Shown here: positions 1 to 9,447 of the stretch, one piece after another
Layout of the letters: every line of letters starts with the position of its first letter
How positions within the stretch are numbered: position 1 is the stretch's first letter
Assembly: GCA_046329435.1 (NCBI GenBank)
Contig: JAXLUR010000001.1
Span: 124,001-188,000 of the forward strand
Direction: 5' to 3'
From: M3007 sp046329435
GTDB taxonomy: Bacteria; Bacteroidota; Bacteroidia; Chitinophagales; Saprospiraceae
DNA length: 64,000 nucleotides
Notes under the pieces: model-generated
What the model saw: the letters and a program-made list of their open reading frames with translations, nothing else
What the model was told of the DNA's origin: nothing
Database searches by the model: none
Translations under genes and position numbers: made by a program

Positions 1-1480
1 CAGCCTCGAAGGCCAACGCAATTACAAAATTCTGACCGACCAGCTGCCTGGTACCAACATCATCTGGGAACCGCGCCTCGGTTTCAACTGGGATGTAAAC
101 GGCAAAAAATCGACGCAGATCCGCGGTGGTACCGGTATTTTCACCGGCCGCCCGCCCTACGTATGGCTGTCCAACCAGATCGGCAACAACGGCGTACTCA
201 CCGGGTTCATTGAAGGCCGCAACACGACGGCTTACAAATTCAGCCCCGATGCCAGCATCTTCACACCGGCTACGCCCACTTTGCCTTCCACCTTCGATAT
301 CGCAGTTACCGACAAAGACTACCGCTTCCCGCAGGTCTGGAAAAGCAACCTTGCTATCGACCAAAAACTGCCCTTTGGTTTTGTTTTAACGGGTGAAGTC
401 CTGTACAACAAAAACATCAATGCCGTGCTGTACTACGACGCGAACCTCGAACCCGCTAACCGCAATTTCACCGGCCCCGACACGCGTCCGCGTTTCCCGG
501 GCTCGGGTCTGACGGGCAGCAACCAGGCCAAGGCCATCCGTGCTGTCGACAACGTTTCCCGCGCAGCCGTAATGACCAGCACCAACGAAGGCTACTTCTG
601 GTCGGGTACAGTCAAACTCGAATACCCGGTGAAGCGTGGCCTGTACGGTATGTTTGCCTATACGCGCAGCGAAGCAAAAGACCTGATGAGCGCAGGCTCG
701 ATCGCTTCCGGCTCGTACACCAGCGTACGTACGCTTAACGGCAACAACCTGCTTGAGCTCGCCTACGCAGACCAGGATATGCCCGATCGTATGGTCGGCG
801 TACTGGGCTATCGCCTCGAGTATGGCGGCAAATACAACGGCGCCACCCAGTTTTCGCTGGGCTATGTCGGCGAACGCCGCGGTTTGAACCCCTCGGCCGG
901 TATTATCACCTCCCGCTACTCTTACTCGTACGCCGGCGATATGAACGGCGACGGTATCTCGAACAACGACCTGCTCTATGTGCCGAACTCGGCCAGCGAC
1001 CTGACGTTCGATCTGCTCGAAATCAAGAACTCGCAGGGTACGGTGATTGCTTCCTTTACGCCCGAACAACAACGCGATGCTTACGAGGCCTTCATTCAAC
1101 AGGATGAATACCTGAACAGCAACCGCGGCAAATACCTCGAACGCAACGGCGCACTCTTCCCCATGCTCCACCGCCTCGACCTGTCCGTCATGCAGGAATT
1201 CGGCGTGAAAGTGGGTGAAAAACACAACACGATCCAGTTCCGCGTGGATATCATCAACTTCGGCAACCTGATCAACAACGATTGGGGCGTGGGCAACGTG
1301 CTTGTCACCGACCGCCCGCTTTCGTTCAGCAAAGTATCGGCCGATGGCTTGCCTTCTTACAAAATGGCAACAACGACCATCAACGGCCAGCCCTCGCTGA
1401 TCAAGAGCACCTACGTCAAAGGCGCTTCCGCTTTCGATGTCTGGAACGCTCAGTTCAGCATCCGCTACACCTTCAACTAA
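1..1480 (+). CDS. TonB-dependent receptor, C-terminal part (5' end outside window)
   Basis: The reading frame is open from base 2 to the stop at 1480, so the signal peptide, carboxypeptidase-like domain and plug lie upstream of the window. What remains is about 492 residues of an outer-membrane beta-barrel: alternating aromatic/polar strands, a GGTGIFTGRPPYVW segment typical of Oar-like/Cna-B-type TonB receptors of Bacteroidota, and a C-terminus ending SIRYTFN, with the terminal aromatic pattern used by BAM substrates. No SusD partner follows, so it is more likely an Oar-like receptor than a SusC. The substrate cannot be told from the barrel alone. A strong hairpin terminator follows directly. 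Confidence 0.85.
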   Translation, partial: SLEGQRNYKILTDQLPGTNIIWEPRLGFNWDVNGKKSTQIRGGTGIFTGRPPYVWLSNQIGNNGVLTGFIEGRNTTAYKFSPDASIFTPATPTLPSTFDIAVTDKDYRFPQVWKSNLAIDQKLPFGFVLTGEVLYNKNINAVLYYDANLEPANRNFTGPDTRPRFPGSGLTGSNQAKAIRAVDNVSRAAVMTSTNEGYFWSGTVKLEYPVKRGLYGMFAYTRSEAKDLMSAGSIASGSYTSVRTLNGNNLLELAYADQDMPDRMVGVLGYRLEYGGKYNGATQFSLGYVGERRGLNPSAGIITSRYSYSYAGDMNGDGISNNDLLYVPNSASDLTFDLLEIKNSQGTVIASFTPEQQRDAYEAFIQQDEYLNSNRGKYLERNGALFPMLHRLDLSVMQEFGVKVGEKHNTIQFRVDIINFGNLINNDWGVGNVLVTDRPLSFSKVSADGLPSYKMATTTINGQPSLIKSTYVKGASAFDVWNAQFSIRYTFN

Positions 1481-1501
1481 TCGTCCGAAGGCAAATTTCT
1501 G

Positions 1502-1537
1502 GAAGCCGCCCCGGGTCGCCGGGGCGGCTTCTTTTTT
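1502..1537 (+). terminator. Rho-independent terminator of the TonB receptor gene
   Basis: A perfect 13-bp stem (1502-1514 with 1519-1531), GTCG loop and a run of six T. It lies 21 bases after the receptor stop codon. Confidence 0.9.
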
Positions 1538-1638
1538 GTCGCCCGCCCTCATTTTGACGACAGTGGCCGAAATACGGAAGGGAAATAAGGGGCTAGCCTT
1601 TCCTGTGTTTATTTTCGCGGCGCACAACCGCTCTACTT

Positions 1639-3819
1639 ATGCAAAAATTGCTTCTCCCCCTGTTATTCCTTTTGCCCGCCGCCGCCTATGGGCAGGGCAT
1701 GTGGCTGCCTTCCATGCTGGAAAAAAACAATGAAAAAGACATGAAGGCGCTCGGTCTTCGGCTCGATGCCGACGACATTTATTCGCCCGTCCAGCCAAGT
1801 ATCAAGGATGCAGTCTGCTGGTTCGACGGAGGTTGCACGGGCGAAATCATCTCGCCCAAAGGCCTCATCCTGACCAACCACCACTGCGGCTTCGACGCCA
1901 TTCAGAGCCACTCCACACTCGAACACAATTATGTAGATAACGGTTTTTGGGCCAAAAACAACGCCGAAGAACTGCCCTGCCCGGGTATGTGGATCATGTT
2001 CATCGTCCGGATGGAAGACGTCACCACCCTGGCCTTGCAAGGCGTAGCCGAGGGCATGTCGGAACGCGACCGGCAGTCGCTGATCGACAAAAACCTCAAC
2101 CAGATCAAGGTCGGCACCAAAAAGGAAGCCTGGGAAGACATTATGTTCAAACCCATGTACAATGGTAACCAGTACTACATGTACGTTACCGTCACGTACA
2201 AGGACATCCGGCTGGTCGGCGCGCCGCCCAGCAGCATCGGCAAATTCGGCTCGGATACCGACAACTGGGTATGGCCGCGCCATACGGGCGACTTCTCCCT
2301 GTTCCGTGTGTATGCCGGAAAAGACAACCGCCCGGCCGATTATTCGCCCGACAACCAGCCCTATCAACCCAGGCATTTTCTGCCCGTCTCGCTTGATGGT
2401 GCGGATGAAGGCGATTTTACCATGGTGTACGGCTTCCCCGGCACGACCAACGAATACCTGCCCGCCATTGCCGTTCAACAAACCGCTGAAGTGCTCGACC
2501 CCGCCAAAGTTGCCATTCGCGATCGCGCCCTGAAAATCATGGACGGCTTCATGCGCCGCGATCCGGCCATCAAAATTGCCTACATTGCCAAATATGCCTC
2601 CATCGCCAATGCCTGGAAAAAATGGCTCGGCGAAATGGAAGGACTTAAAAAATACAAGGCGCTGGACAAAAAACGCGAATATGAAGCAGAATTCAGTCGC
2701 CGTGTCAGCCTGAACACCAACTGGCAATACCGCTACGGCAACCTCCTGCCCAGGCTCGAACAGAACTACCGCGAAATCGAGCCTTATGCCCGCGCCCGCG
2801 ATTACTACCTCGAAATATTTGTCCGCAATACCGAGTTGCTCAGCGCCGTCTCTTCGCTCAACAACTGGATGAAATCCTACGACGAGCAGGGCGTTTCGGC
2901 CTTTGCCGCCAAATTGCCCGACGTAAAAGACGGCATGTCAGGCTTTTATAAAGACTATCGGCCGGAAGTGGACCAGGCTGTATTTACTGCCCTCGTTGAA
3001 ATGTACGCCGTCAATATTCGCGACGACTGGGGCGCCGGATACATCAAAAGCGAGGCTGCCAAATACGGTGGCTATGCAGGATTGTCCGATTATATTTACC
3101 AGAACAGCGCCCTGGCCAGCGAGGAAAAATGGAACAAACTGATGGCCAGCGATGCCAAATCGATGGGCGAGACCCTGAAAAACGACCCTGCGGTCGTCTT
3201 CTGGCGGGGCGTTACCAGCGCTTATCAGGCCAATGTTGCGCCAAAGTTGCAGGAAATTCAGCCTCAGATCACCATGCTGCAGCGCATGTACATGGCCGCC
3301 CAACTCGAGGTGTACAAGGAAAAACGCTTTTTCCCCGACGCCAACAGCACCCTGCGCCTTACCTATGGCCGTGTGAAGGATTATTCGCCGCGCGATGCCG
3401 TCGAGTACGAAGAACGCACGTACCTCGACGGGGTAATGGAGAAATACGTGCCTGGAGATTATGAATTCGACGTGCCGCAAAAACTCATCATGCTGTGGCA
3501 AAAGAAAGACTACGGCCCTTACGCCGACGCAGATGGCCGTATGCCCGTCGCCTTTATTGCAACCAACCATACGACCGGCGGCAACTCGGGCAGCCCTGCG
3601 CTGGATGCCAACGGCAACCTGGTCGGTCTCAATTTCGACCGCGTCTGGGAAGGCACGATGAGCGATCTTAACTACGACCCGGCGATTTGCCGAAACATCA
3701 TGGTGGACGCGCGCTACATCCTGTTTATCATTGACAAATACGGCGAAGCGCACTGGCTGATCGAAGAAATGAAACTGGTCAAAGGCCAGAAAAAGAAGAA
3801 AAAACGCGACCGCGACTAA
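1639..3819 (+). CDS. S46 family dipeptidyl-peptidase (DPP7/DPP11 type)
   Basis: A 726-residue protein with a signal peptide (about residues 1-19, ending AYGQ) and the S46 hallmarks: GLILTNHHCG around His81/82 (catalytic His region) and GGNSGSP with the nucleophile Ser650. Length matches the family (about 700-730). S46 enzymes remove dipeptides from the N-terminus of periplasmic peptides. In characterised Porphyromonas enzymes the residue in the NFDx segment sets the S1 specificity: Gly in DPP7 (hydrophobic), Arg in DPP11 (Asp/Glu). Here the segment reads NFDRVWEG with Arg668, so a DPP11-like acidic P1 preference is inferred. The C-terminus is very basic (a Lys/Arg run). The next gene starts 11 bases downstream, so the two are probably co-transcribed. 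Confidence 0.92.
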   Translation: MQKLLLPLLFLLPAAAYGQGMWLPSMLEKNNEKDMKALGLRLDADDIYSPVQPSIKDAVCWFDGGCTGEIISPKGLILTNHHCGFDAIQSHSTLEHNYVDNGFWAKNNAEELPCPGMWIMFIVRMEDVTTLALQGVAEGMSERDRQSLIDKNLNQIKVGTKKEAWEDIMFKPMYNGNQYYMYVTVTYKDIRLVGAPPSSIGKFGSDTDNWVWPRHTGDFSLFRVYAGKDNRPADYSPDNQPYQPRHFLPVSLDGADEGDFTMVYGFPGTTNEYLPAIAVQQTAEVLDPAKVAIRDRALKIMDGFMRRDPAIKIAYIAKYASIANAWKKWLGEMEGLKKYKALDKKREYEAEFSRRVSLNTNWQYRYGNLLPRLEQNYREIEPYARARDYYLEIFVRNTELLSAVSSLNNWMKSYDEQGVSAFAAKLPDVKDGMSGFYKDYRPEVDQAVFTALVEMYAVNIRDDWGAGYIKSEAAKYGGYAGLSDYIYQNSALASEEKWNKLMASDAKSMGETLKNDPAVVFWRGVTSAYQANVAPKLQEIQPQITMLQRMYMAAQLEVYKEKRFFPDANSTLRLTYGRVKDYSPRDAVEYEERTYLDGVMEKYVPGDYEFDVPQKLIMLWQKKDYGPYADADGRMPVAFIATNHTTGGNSGSPALDANGNLVGLNFDRVWEGTMSDLNYDPAICRNIMVDARYILFIIDKYGEAHWLIEEMKLVKGQKKKKKRDRD

Positions 3820-3830
3820 ACCCTTGACCA

Positions 3831-4991
3831 ATGTCTCTCAATGAAATTCTCACACACCTCGGCGAAGACCGCGAACGGTATTTCAATGCCGTAGCGCCGC
3901 CGGTTATCCAGTCGAGCAACTTTGTTTTCCCCGACTTGAAAAGTTTCAGGGAAGTCTTTTCAGACGAGTTGTCGCATCATGTTTACACGCGTGGCAACAA
4001 CCCCACGGTGGAAATTTTGCGCCAAAAACTCGCCGCCTTGGAAGGCACGGAAGATGCACTGGTGTTTTCGAGCGGCGCAGGTGCAATAGCAGCAGCAGTA
4101 CTGGGCAATGTGGCGGCCGGCGATCACGTGATCTGTCAGAAGGCGCCGTACTCCTGGACGTCGGCTTTGCTGCGCAAATTCCTCGACCGTTTCGGCGTGA
4201 CGCACACTTTTGTCGATGGCGCCGATATCGACAACATCAAAGCCGCCGCACAACCCAATACACGGGTGCTTTTTCTGGAAAGCCCGAATACCATGACCTT
4301 CGAATGCCAGGACCTTGCCGCCTGTGCCGCCCTGGCCGGGGAAAAAGGCTGGGTGACGATCATCGACAACTCGTACAGCTCTCCGATTTATCAAAATCCG
4401 GCCGTATTTGGAATCGATATCGTGGTGCATTCGGGCACCAAGTACCTGAACGGCCACTCCGACGTGGTGGTGGGTGTGTTGTGCGCGAGCAAGGCGATGG
4501 TCAAAAAAATATTCGAGTCGGAACTGATGACCCTTGGCGGCATTTTGGGCCCGCACGACGCAGCCCTGGTCATTCGCGGACTGCGCACCCTGCCTTTGCG
4601 TATGCAGCGAAGCGATGAAAGCGCCCGATACCTGATCGAGCGACTGGACGGTCACCCGAAAGTCGAACGAATATGGTACCCGTTTCATCCCTCCTTTCCA
4701 CAAGTCGAACTGGCACGTCGGCAAATGCGCGGTTGCGGTGGCCTGTTTTCCATTCAATTTAAAACAGATTCACGGGAAAAAATGGAAGATTTCGTTCACC
4801 GCCTGCGCCGTTTTCTGATGGCAGTATCCTGGGGCGGTCACGAATCGCTGATTATGCCCAGTATCGGTTTTTACAATATCCCAGGCCGGCCGGATTCGAC
4901 CATGCCCTGGACATTCTGCCGTTTTTACATCGGCCTGGAAGAGCCCGAGTGGCTCTGGGAAGACCTGCAGCAGGCCATGGAAGCGCTGTGA
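3831..4991 (+). CDS. Cys/Met metabolism PLP-dependent enzyme (trans-sulfuration family)
   Basis: A 386-residue fold-type I PLP enzyme of the cystathionine gamma-synthase/beta- or gamma-lyase family. Seen: YTRGNNPTVEILRQKLAALE near the N-terminus (substrate/PLP phosphate region), FSSGAGAIAAA, and VVHSGTKYLNGHSDVVVG, in which Lys204 is the Schiff-base lysine. Length and motif order fit the family. Synthase and lyase members cannot be separated reliably by eye, so no symbol is given. It follows the S46 peptidase by 11 bases, suggesting peptide degradation feeding sulfur amino-acid metabolism (inference). It ends where the terminator of the opposing arsS operon begins. Confidence 0.9.
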   Translation: MSLNEILTHLGEDRERYFNAVAPPVIQSSNFVFPDLKSFREVFSDELSHHVYTRGNNPTVEILRQKLAALEGTEDALVFSSGAGAIAAAVLGNVAAGDHVICQKAPYSWTSALLRKFLDRFGVTHTFVDGADIDNIKAAAQPNTRVLFLESPNTMTFECQDLAACAALAGEKGWVTIIDNSYSSPIYQNPAVFGIDIVVHSGTKYLNGHSDVVVGVLCASKAMVKKIFESELMTLGGILGPHDAALVIRGLRTLPLRMQRSDESARYLIERLDGHPKVERIWYPFHPSFPQVELARRQMRGCGGLFSIQFKTDSREKMEDFVHRLRRFLMAVSWGGHESLIMPSIGFYNIPGRPDSTMPWTFCRFYIGLEEPEWLWEDLQQAMEAL

Positions 4992-5052
4992 AAAAAAATG
5001 CGGCAGCGGGCGGAACAGGGGCTCAACTCCTTTGACCTGTTTCGCCCGCTGC
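4991..5052 (-). terminator. Terminator of the arsS operon
   Basis: A 17-bp stem with one G-T wobble (5003-5019 with 5036-5052). Read on the minus strand it is followed by eight T (plus-strand A run at 4991-4998). There is no T run on the plus strand, so it serves the minus-strand operon. Confidence 0.85.
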
Positions 5053-5057
5053 GCTGC

Positions 5058-6137
5058 TTAGCTGACCTGCCCGCCGCAACTCGATCCTGCGCCTGCGGTG
5101 CAACCATAGCAATGCTGATTGAGCACAATATCACGTTGTTCCAGCAGATGAAGGTCGAAATGGTCGAGGTGTTTTTGTAGGTCAGGCAGGGCAATTTTGA
5201 GGTCTAGCATTTGATTGAAATCGCAGTCGTAGAGGTAGCCGTCCCAGCTGACGGAAATCGTATTGCGGCACATGACCCCCTGAACGGCGGCGGGATTGAA
5301 CGCATCTACCAGGGTTTGCATGTAGTGTTCGTATTGACCGTTTTCGAGCAAAAAGTCGAGAAAACGACTGATCGGCATGTTGGTGATGGCGTAAAGCTGA
5401 TTAAAGTCGATATCGTATTTGCGCTTCAGTTGCCGCTTGAAATCCGCTTCCAGCGATGCCTGGTTGCCCGGCAGAAACAGGCCGGTCGGATTGTACACCA
5501 GATTGATTTTCAGACCGGAGCCTTCCTTTCCGTAGCCGACGGCATTCAACAGTTGCAGGGCCTTGATCGAATCTTCGAACACCCCTTCGCCGCGCTGTGC
5601 GTCGGTGCGGTGCGCGCTGTAATGCGGCAGGGAGGACACCACTTCCACGCGGTTGGCGGCAAACCATTCGGGTAGATCGTGGTACTTGCGGTTGGACATG
5701 ATGATCGTCAGGTTGCAGCGTACCATGACGTGTTTGCCCAGTCGCCGGCATTCTTCAACAAACCAGCGGAAATGAGGATTCATTTCCGGCGCCCCCCCCG
5801 TGATATCCACCGTTGGAATATCGCAGCGCGCGAGTATGTCGAGGCATTTTTCAAAATGCTCGCGCGACATGTTTTCGGCCTTGCGGTCGGGCCCCGCGTC
5901 CACGTGACAGTGTGCGCAGGACTGGTTGCACAGTTTGCCCACATTGACCTGAAAGATCTCGATGCGCGAGGGATTCAATTTCCCTCCCGGGTAACCCGCC
6001 GACGCGATTTTGTCGGCAAATGCCGGAAACCGCGCTTGCGTAAGCGCCGAGCCGTTGAGTACTTTTAATTGAAAAAATGTGTCGGACAAGTCGCTGTGCC
6101 GTGCAGACAGCGACTTGCTGCGTTGATGGATGCCCAT
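5058..6137 (-). CDS. arsS: Arsenosugar-biosynthesis-type radical SAM protein ArsS
   Basis: A 359-residue radical SAM enzyme. The cluster motif CNQSCAHCH gives Cys70, Cys74 and Cys77 (CX3CX2C), followed by DITGGAPEM, the usual glycine-rich SAM-binding segment. The C-terminal DUF3641-type domain ends with the diagnostic HCYGCTAGAGSSCGG (Cys343, Cys346, Cys354), which recruits extra metal or substrate in this family. ArsS is thought to add the 5'-deoxyadenosyl group to dimethylarsenite on the way to arsenosugars. The peroxidase-like gene that usually accompanies it lies 54 bases upstream on the same strand. No arsM arsenite methyltransferase is seen in the window, so the full pathway cannot be shown here. 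Confidence 0.88.
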   Translation of the reverse strand: MGIHQRSKSLSARHSDLSDTFFQLKVLNGSALTQARFPAFADKIASAGYPGGKLNPSRIEIFQVNVGKLCNQSCAHCHVDAGPDRKAENMSREHFEKCLDILARCDIPTVDITGGAPEMNPHFRWFVEECRRLGKHVMVRCNLTIIMSNRKYHDLPEWFAANRVEVVSSLPHYSAHRTDAQRGEGVFEDSIKALQLLNAVGYGKEGSGLKINLVYNPTGLFLPGNQASLEADFKRQLKRKYDIDFNQLYAITNMPISRFLDFLLENGQYEHYMQTLVDAFNPAAVQGVMCRNTISVSWDGYLYDCDFNQMLDLKIALPDLQKHLDHFDLHLLEQRDIVLNQHCYGCTAGAGSSCGGQVS

Positions 6138-6191
6138 TTTGCAGGGTTGAGTGAAAAATGAATAAAAAAACAGCCTGGAAACGCCCCGTGT

Positions 6192-6530
6192 TTACATGGT
6201 GAGGTCTTTGGCGTGATTCATCATCTGGGTGGAGAACACCAGACTGCTGCCCGCGCGGATGGCTGCTGCTACATGCACGGCTTCCATCATTTGTTCTTCG
6301 TCGGCGCCTTTTTCCAGACAGGTCGTTGTGTAGGCGTCGATGCAATACGGGCATTGGACGGTATGGGCGACAGCAAGGGCGATCAGGGATTTTTCCCGTT
6401 CGGTCAGCGCGCCTTCCTTAAACACTTCGCCATACCAGGCAAAAAACTTGTCGGCCATCGGCTTCTGCCAGTCGCTGATGTTGCCGAATTTTTTCAGGTC
6501 TTCCGGGTCAAAATACTTTTTCTGAGACAT
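6192..6530 (-). CDS. Arsenosugar-associated peroxidase-like (AhpD/CMD) protein
   Basis: 112 residues when started at the ATG giving MSQKKYFDPEDL. A longer upstream start is possible, but its extra residues look non-coding. It is a carboxymuconolactone decarboxylase/AhpD-type helical protein with the redox motif TVQCPYC (CXXC), with the downstream helix EEQMMEAVHVAAAIRAGSSL. Members of this family sit beside arsS in many genomes and are named for that association; their reaction is not established. It precedes arsS in the same operon. The gap to the divergent pyrophosphatase gene (6531-6677) must hold both promoters. Confidence 0.82.
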   Translation of the reverse strand: MSQKKYFDPEDLKKFGNISDWQKPMADKFFAWYGEVFKEGALTEREKSLIALAVAHTVQCPYCIDAYTTTCLEKGADEEQMMEAVHVAAAIRAGSSLVFSTQMMNHAKDLTM

Positions 6531-6677
6531 GGGTATAAAATGAGTTAATTGAATTATGCTTGCTCGTCGTTCAGGAATTCCTTTTGGGCAAATAAAATTC
6601 AAATTCCCAAGAGGGCGCAACATCTTTACGGTTCAGGTAACAAATTTTAAAACTTGCAGTTTGCTTCTTCTCAGAAT

Positions 6678-7226
6678 ATGGCCAACATCAACCTGCTCGA
6701 ACTACCTTCATTTACTGCTGACGGCTTGCTGCAGGGCGTCATCGAAATCCCTGCCGGCACCAGCCACAAATTTGAATACAACAAACAAACCTTTGAATTT
6801 CAAAACGATATACGCGACGGCCGGCCGCGGGTGATCGACTTTTTGCCCTACCCGGTCAATTACGGTTTTATTCCTTCAACCAAAATGGACAAACCGCGCG
6901 GCGGCGATGGCGACCCGCTCGATGTGCTCGTGGTGGCGGAGTCGTTGCCCACTGGCACCGTCATAGCCGTGCAGCCCATCGGTCTGATGCTGTTGAAAGA
7001 CCTGGGGGAATGGGACAACAAGGTGCTCGCCATTCCGGCCGACCCCGCGCTGCGCATTATAAGGGCGACAAACTGGCAGGAATTTCAGCGCGATTACAGT
7101 GCGGCCCGTCATTTGCTTGAGACATTTTTTCTGTACTACGATGGCCTCGGCACCCTGACGCCGATGGGGTGGGCCGATGAGCAAGCCGCACTCGACGAAG
7201 TGCGAAAATGGATGATGACGCGTTAA
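6678..7226 (+). CDS. ppa: Inorganic pyrophosphatase (family I)
   Basis: 182 residues from the ATG at 6678 (MANINLLELPSF). The TTG at 6654 would add only a non-conserved stretch. It hydrolyses pyrophosphate to phosphate in the cytoplasm. The signature GGDGDPLDVLV supplies Asp77, Asp79 and Asp82, and KDLGEWDNK supplies the later Asp/Asp/Lys group that binds metal and phosphate. YPVNYGFIP is the conserved substrate-binding strand. Length is close to the roughly 175 residues of the E. coli enzyme. The next gene begins within about 65 bases. Confidence 0.93.
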   Translation: MANINLLELPSFTADGLLQGVIEIPAGTSHKFEYNKQTFEFQNDIRDGRPRVIDFLPYPVNYGFIPSTKMDKPRGGDGDPLDVLVVAESLPTGTVIAVQPIGLMLLKDLGEWDNKVLAIPADPALRIIRATNWQEFQRDYSAARHLLETFFLYYDGLGTLTPMGWADEQAALDEVRKWMMTR

Positions 7227-7291
7227 TGTCCAACCATTTGTGTTTTATGGTGTTTTTCTTTGTCCTGACTATGCACTCAATCTGTACCACC

Positions 7292-8554
7292 ATGGATCCC
7301 GAAGCCCTTGTGTCGAATCAGCCTGTTTTGCCAACGGAAAAGACGGCTACAGCCTTTCGCTATGCTTTTTTTCGCTCCATTGAAGCGGCCGGAGCGGATT
7401 GGGACCAGGCTGCGCCGCCCGACAACCTTTTTTTGCAGCGCCCGTATTTGTCGGTGCTGGAAAGCAACCCGCCGCAGGGCATGCGCTTCGGGTACCTCGT
7501 TTTTTATCAGGATGGCGACCCGATTGGTATCGCAGTTTGCCAGATCAAGTTTTTCAAGGGCGACGACAACATCAACGAAGAAGAGCATGGCAACTCAAAG
7601 GACCCCTGTTTTTTCAACGGCCTTGCAAAGTGGTTCAAACGCTGGGTAGCGGGAAAAGTAGCCGCCGACATCCTTATTTGCGGCAACATGCTGCTGACCG
7701 GCGAACACGGGTTTTGGTTTAAAGCCGGCAGCATCAGCCCCGAGGCATCGGCGGAGTTGTTGCAGCAGGCGCTGGCCAATGTGGTGGCTACCATGGAATT
7801 CGAGGGCAATCGCATACCTGTCACACTGGTCAAAGACCTGGCGCCCCAACGCGGGCCCGAGCGGGATTTTCTGGCGCAAAAAGGCTATACCGAGTTCTGT
7901 ATTCAGCCCAACATGGTCATGGACTTGCCTTATGCCGGCTTTGATGACTACCTGTCGGCTATGTCCACCAAATACCGGACCCGGGCGAAACGGGCCTTTA
8001 AAAAGGCAAACGGCATTGAAAAACGCGAACTTGGCCTGGCCGACATTCAACGCGAATTGCCCCGCATCTACGCCTTGTATTCCGAAATAGCCCGCAATGC
8101 GGGTTTCAACATGGTTGACCTGAACGAGAACTACATCCCGGCGCTCAAACGCGAATTGCCGGAACAGTTCAGGCTTTTCGCCTACTATCTCGACGGCAAA
8201 CTGATCGCTTTTTTCACCACCCTGCGCAATTACGACGAACTGGACGCCCACTATCTGGGGCTCGACAAGCACCTCAACCACGAACATCAGTTGTACCTCA
8301 ACATTTTATACGATATCGTGCGGGCAGGGCTCGATGCAGGAGCAAAGCGGATTGTATTTGCCCGCACGGCGCTTGAAATCAAGAGCTCCGTCGGGGCGGT
8401 CGCAGAGGAACTGTACTGCTACCTGCGGCACCAAAACAGCCTGGCCAACAAGTTTACAGGAAAATTGCTCGATTATCTCAAGCCGGTGGAAGAATGGCAG
8501 CCCAGGCATCCGTTCAAACATGGCGCCGATGGGGACGAGATAGCTAGCGAATAA
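7292..8554 (+). CDS. GNAT/FemAB-like acyl-CoA N-acyltransferase
   Basis: About 420 residues from the ATG at 7292 (MDPEALVSNQ). An in-frame ATG at 7208 would overlap the pyrophosphatase gene and add an odd hydrophobic leader, so the later start is preferred. The C-terminal half has the fold of peptidogalycan/FemAB-type acyltransferases: MSTKYRTRAKRAFKKANG, then FRLFAYYLDGKLIAFFTTL, and a final strand with FARTALEIKSSVGA. Such enzymes transfer acyl or aminoacyl groups to amines; the substrate is unknown. Its last 11 bases overlap the end of the convergent T9SS gene. Confidence 0.7.
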   Translation: MDPEALVSNQPVLPTEKTATAFRYAFFRSIEAAGADWDQAAPPDNLFLQRPYLSVLESNPPQGMRFGYLVFYQDGDPIGIAVCQIKFFKGDDNINEEEHGNSKDPCFFNGLAKWFKRWVAGKVAADILICGNMLLTGEHGFWFKAGSISPEASAELLQQALANVVATMEFEGNRIPVTLVKDLAPQRGPERDFLAQKGYTEFCIQPNMVMDLPYAGFDDYLSAMSTKYRTRAKRAFKKANGIEKRELGLADIQRELPRIYALYSEIARNAGFNMVDLNENYIPALKRELPEQFRLFAYYLDGKLIAFFTTLRNYDELDAHYLGLDKHLNHEHQLYLNILYDIVRAGLDAGAKRIVFARTALEIKSSVGAVAEELYCYLRHQNSLANKFTGKLLDYLKPVEEWQPRHPFKHGADGDEIASE

Positions 8555-9335
8555 CGGTAAATTGTTCGACGTCGAGGCGCGAACCTTCCTTTACCCACAA
8601 CAAATACAGCCCCGGAGAGGGCCTTTCGAGCATCACTGCGGCATCGGCGCCCGAAGCCTGCTCCACCGACCCGTTCCAGACGGTTTTTCCGTGAATATCG
8701 GTGATCCACCAGATTGCGTCAGGGCCAGGTACATTTATCTGCTGGTTTGCATCGATGTGGCGTACGTCAAACTGGCCATAGTTCGGGTTGGGCACGACGC
8801 GAAAATCAGACTTCGGGAAAGGTTCGTCGGTCACGGCGCCGTCGTCGATCCATACATACGCATCATTGGTGACCACAACGGGTTCCTGTTCCATGCTGAT
8901 CACGGCGTGATTGGAAATGACCTGACCAGGCGCAAGAAAAGTCTTGGGCTGAACGGTAAACAGGACGAACCCGAGCGACTCAGGGTTATTGCTGGCGCTG
9001 TCGGGCAAATAAATGTCGTTGAAGTACCATCGCACCACTTCGCCATTTCCGTCGCGCAGCAAATTATATTCGTGACTGGAGGCGACCATCGTAAACGTGG
9101 AGGGGTCGAGCCGGGGATCGAGAGTGTCCCGCACGATCACCTGTTTGCTGGTGTCGTCGCCAGTGTTTTGGAAACGTATGAAATAAGTGATGGTAGCGCC
9201 CCCTGCGATCTCCTCAGGGGTAAAAACAGCGTCTCCAATGACTTGTTTGTCATTTTGAGCAATTGCAGGTGAGGCAAGAGACAGGCCAAGGAAGAGGATC
9301 AAAGGTGCAACACGGATAAGAGTCTGCATGGCCAA
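8544..9335 (-). CDS. Secreted DUF11-like protein with T9SS type A sorting domain
   Basis: 263 residues with an N-terminal signal peptide (cleavage near SPAIAQ). The middle (about residues 35-165) is an immunoglobulin-like DUF11/conserved-repeat domain: GATITYFIRFQNTGDD, IVRDTLDPRLDPSTF and FTVQPKTFLAPGQVISN. The last 85 residues form a type A Por-secretion sorting domain (VVPNPNYGQFDV, WITDIHGKTVW, SPGLYLLWVKEG), so it should be exported by the type IX system and attached to the surface or released. It is short for such proteins: one Ig-like domain only. The function beyond cell-surface display is unknown. Confidence 0.8.
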   Translation of the reverse strand: MAMQTLIRVAPLILFLGLSLASPAIAQNDKQVIGDAVFTPEEIAGGATITYFIRFQNTGDDTSKQVIVRDTLDPRLDPSTFTMVASSHEYNLLRDGNGEVVRWYFNDIYLPDSASNNPESLGFVLFTVQPKTFLAPGQVISNHAVISMEQEPVVVTNDAYVWIDDGAVTDEPFPKSDFRVVPNPNYGQFDVRHIDANQQINVPGPDAIWWITDIHGKTVWNGSVEQASGADAAVMLERPSPGLYLLWVKEGSRLDVEQFTVIR

Positions 9336-9447
9336 AACAGTTTGAATTTGGTGACAGCAAAAAATCTGGCCGGATTAAACTGTATTTTTTAAAAGCCGAA
9401 GGTAGTAAAATTATCTTTGCCTCTACCCGAATTTAACACCTCCTGAC

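Noticed and set aside
386..1627. Long open frame antisense to the TonB receptor
   Set aside because: It is a shadow of the GC-rich coding frame on the other strand; its composition is not protein-like and it crosses the terminator.
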